Source of the DNA: Ramlibacter sp. WS9
GTDB lineage: Bacteria; Pseudomonadota; Gammaproteobacteria; Burkholderiales; Burkholderiaceae_C
Direction of reading: 5' to 3'
Assembly: GCF_003797765.1 (NCBI RefSeq)
Contig: NZ_RKMB01000003.1
Coordinates: forward strand, 248,001-312,000
Length of the DNA stretch: 64,000 nucleotides
Both the position numbers and the translations under genes were made by a program. The notes beneath the pieces are model-generated. The model had not been told where the DNA came from. It saw nothing but the letters and a program-made list of their open reading frames with translations, and searched no databases. Shown here in pieces: positions 63,424 to 64,000 of the stretch. How positions within the stretch are numbered: position 1 is the first letter of the stretch; the number at the start of each line of letters is the position of its first letter.

Positions 63424-64000
63424 ATGTTCGAAAAACTCGTTGACTTTTCCCTGCACAACCGGCTCATCGTGGTGGTCGCCGCGATGATCCTGATGTTCTA
63501 CGGCGCATTCACGCTCACACAGATGCCCGTGGACGTGTTCCCAGATCTGAACAAACCGACGGTCACGTTGCAGGCCGAGGCCGGCGGCATGGCGCCGGAA
63601 GAGGTCGAGCAGCTGATCACCGCGCCGCTGGAAACCGCCATGGGCGGCATTCCCGGCGTCGAAAGCATTCGCTCGGTGTCCAGCGTCGGCCTGGCGTTCG
63701 TCTACGTCACCTTCGACTGGAAGACCGACATCTACCGGGCCCGCCAGATGGTGGGCGAGCGCCTGTCCACCGCGCGCGAGCAGCTGCCGCCCGGCATCGA
63801 GCACGTGGGCATGGGCCCGGTCAGCTCGATCATGGGTGAGATCATGTCCGTGGCCCTGCCGATCGACCCCGCAAAGATCAATCCGATGGCGGTGCGCGAG
63901 TACGCCGACTTCGTGATCCGGCCGCGGCTGCTGACCATTCCGGGAGTCGCCCAGGTGGTGCCGATCGGCGGCGAGGTGCGGCAATACCAGGTGCAGCCCG
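63424..64000 (+). CDS. czcA: Heavy-metal RND efflux pump, CzcA-like (3' end off window)
   Basis: The first 192 residues of the inner-membrane pump are visible: [43 protein letters not shown], then [37 protein letters not shown] and [16 protein letters not shown]. This is the first membrane helix and porter domain of the CzcA/CusA group. The catalytic proton-relay residues lie past the edge, so the metal (Zn/Cd/Co or Cu/Ag) cannot be fixed; the CadR/CadA context favours Zn/Cd/Co. Confidence 0.93.
   Translation, partial: MFEKLVDFSLHNRLIVVVAAMILMFYGAFTLTQMPVDVFPDLNKPTVTLQAEAGGMAPEEVEQLITAPLETAMGGIPGVESIRSVSSVGLAFVYVTFDWKTDIYRARQMVGERLSTAREQLPPGIEHVGMGPVSSIMGEIMSVALPIDPAKINPMAVREYADFVIRPRLLTIPGVAQVVPIGGEVRQYQVQP

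Overview
The window is G+C-rich, densely coded DNA with many ATGA-type gene overlaps. Gene content (PepA-HolC beside LptFG, CysB/MetR LysR regulators, a PabB-PabC fusion, 2-methylcitrate genes under an ScfR-type regulator, and a 'GCTGCGCCCC...GGGGGC' intergenic palindrome) points to a betaproteobacterium of the Burkholderiales, most likely Comamonadaceae (Variovorax/Acidovorax/Ramlibacter-like). This is an inference from family recognition, not a database match. I see no rRNA, tRNA or CRISPR array.

Layout. 1-8.7 kb: edge of a branched-chain amino-acid binding protein gene; the pepA-holC-hypothetical operon diverging from lptF-lptG-cbiX-like; cysB with a PLP aminotransferase; a Tat-exported Rieske-like protein. 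8.9-16.9 kb: the giant helicase gene hrpA, carrying an in-frame palindromic repeat and starting at a TTG inside the end of a FitAB-type toxin gene; a soluble AAA+/M41 zinc protease; a degenerate GGDEF membrane protein. 17-22.8 kb: argA and small housekeeping or accessory genes, a hydrolase/phosphoribosyltransferase pair, a TacAT-type toxin-antitoxin pair, and dsbB. 22.9-29 kb: the cysPTWA sulfate transporter operon and the pobR/pobA pair with a three-half-site operator. 29-35.3 kb: a scarred region with a Tn3-family transposase, a truncated methyltransferase, an RND-efflux C-terminal remnant, DJ-1/GlxA genes, IS110 remnants and a TfoX C-terminal-domain gene.

35.3-51.5 kb: pabBC, metE/metR, then a 9.4-kb unidirectional block that turns isobutyryl-CoA (valine) into propionyl-CoA (acyl-CoA dehydrogenase, enoyl-CoA hydratase, HIBYL-CoA hydrolase, HIBADH, MMSDH) and burns propionyl-CoA through the 2-methylcitrate cycle (prpC, prpD, prpB), with a thioesterase at the head and a divergent ScfR-family regulator.

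51.5-64 kb is a metal-stress island. It holds a minimal mercury cassette (merR, merC, a GDCCVxC protein, no mercuric reductase); a bufferin-type copper-binding RiPP cluster (bufA-bufB-bufC-doxX) facing its ECF sigma factor and anti-sigma gene, both driven by near-ideal GTAACC-N16-CGAA promoters; and a Cd/Zn/Pb system (CadR-like regulator, P1B ATPase, DUF3703, CzcI-like protein, then a CzcCBA-type RND pump running off the right edge). Copies of a GGGGTGATCT-type element mark several junctions in the scarred regions.

The most notable findings are the sigma-controlled bufferin locus, the repeat insertion inside hrpA, the toxin-hrpA coupling, the soluble AAA+/M41 protease and the reductase-less mer cassette.
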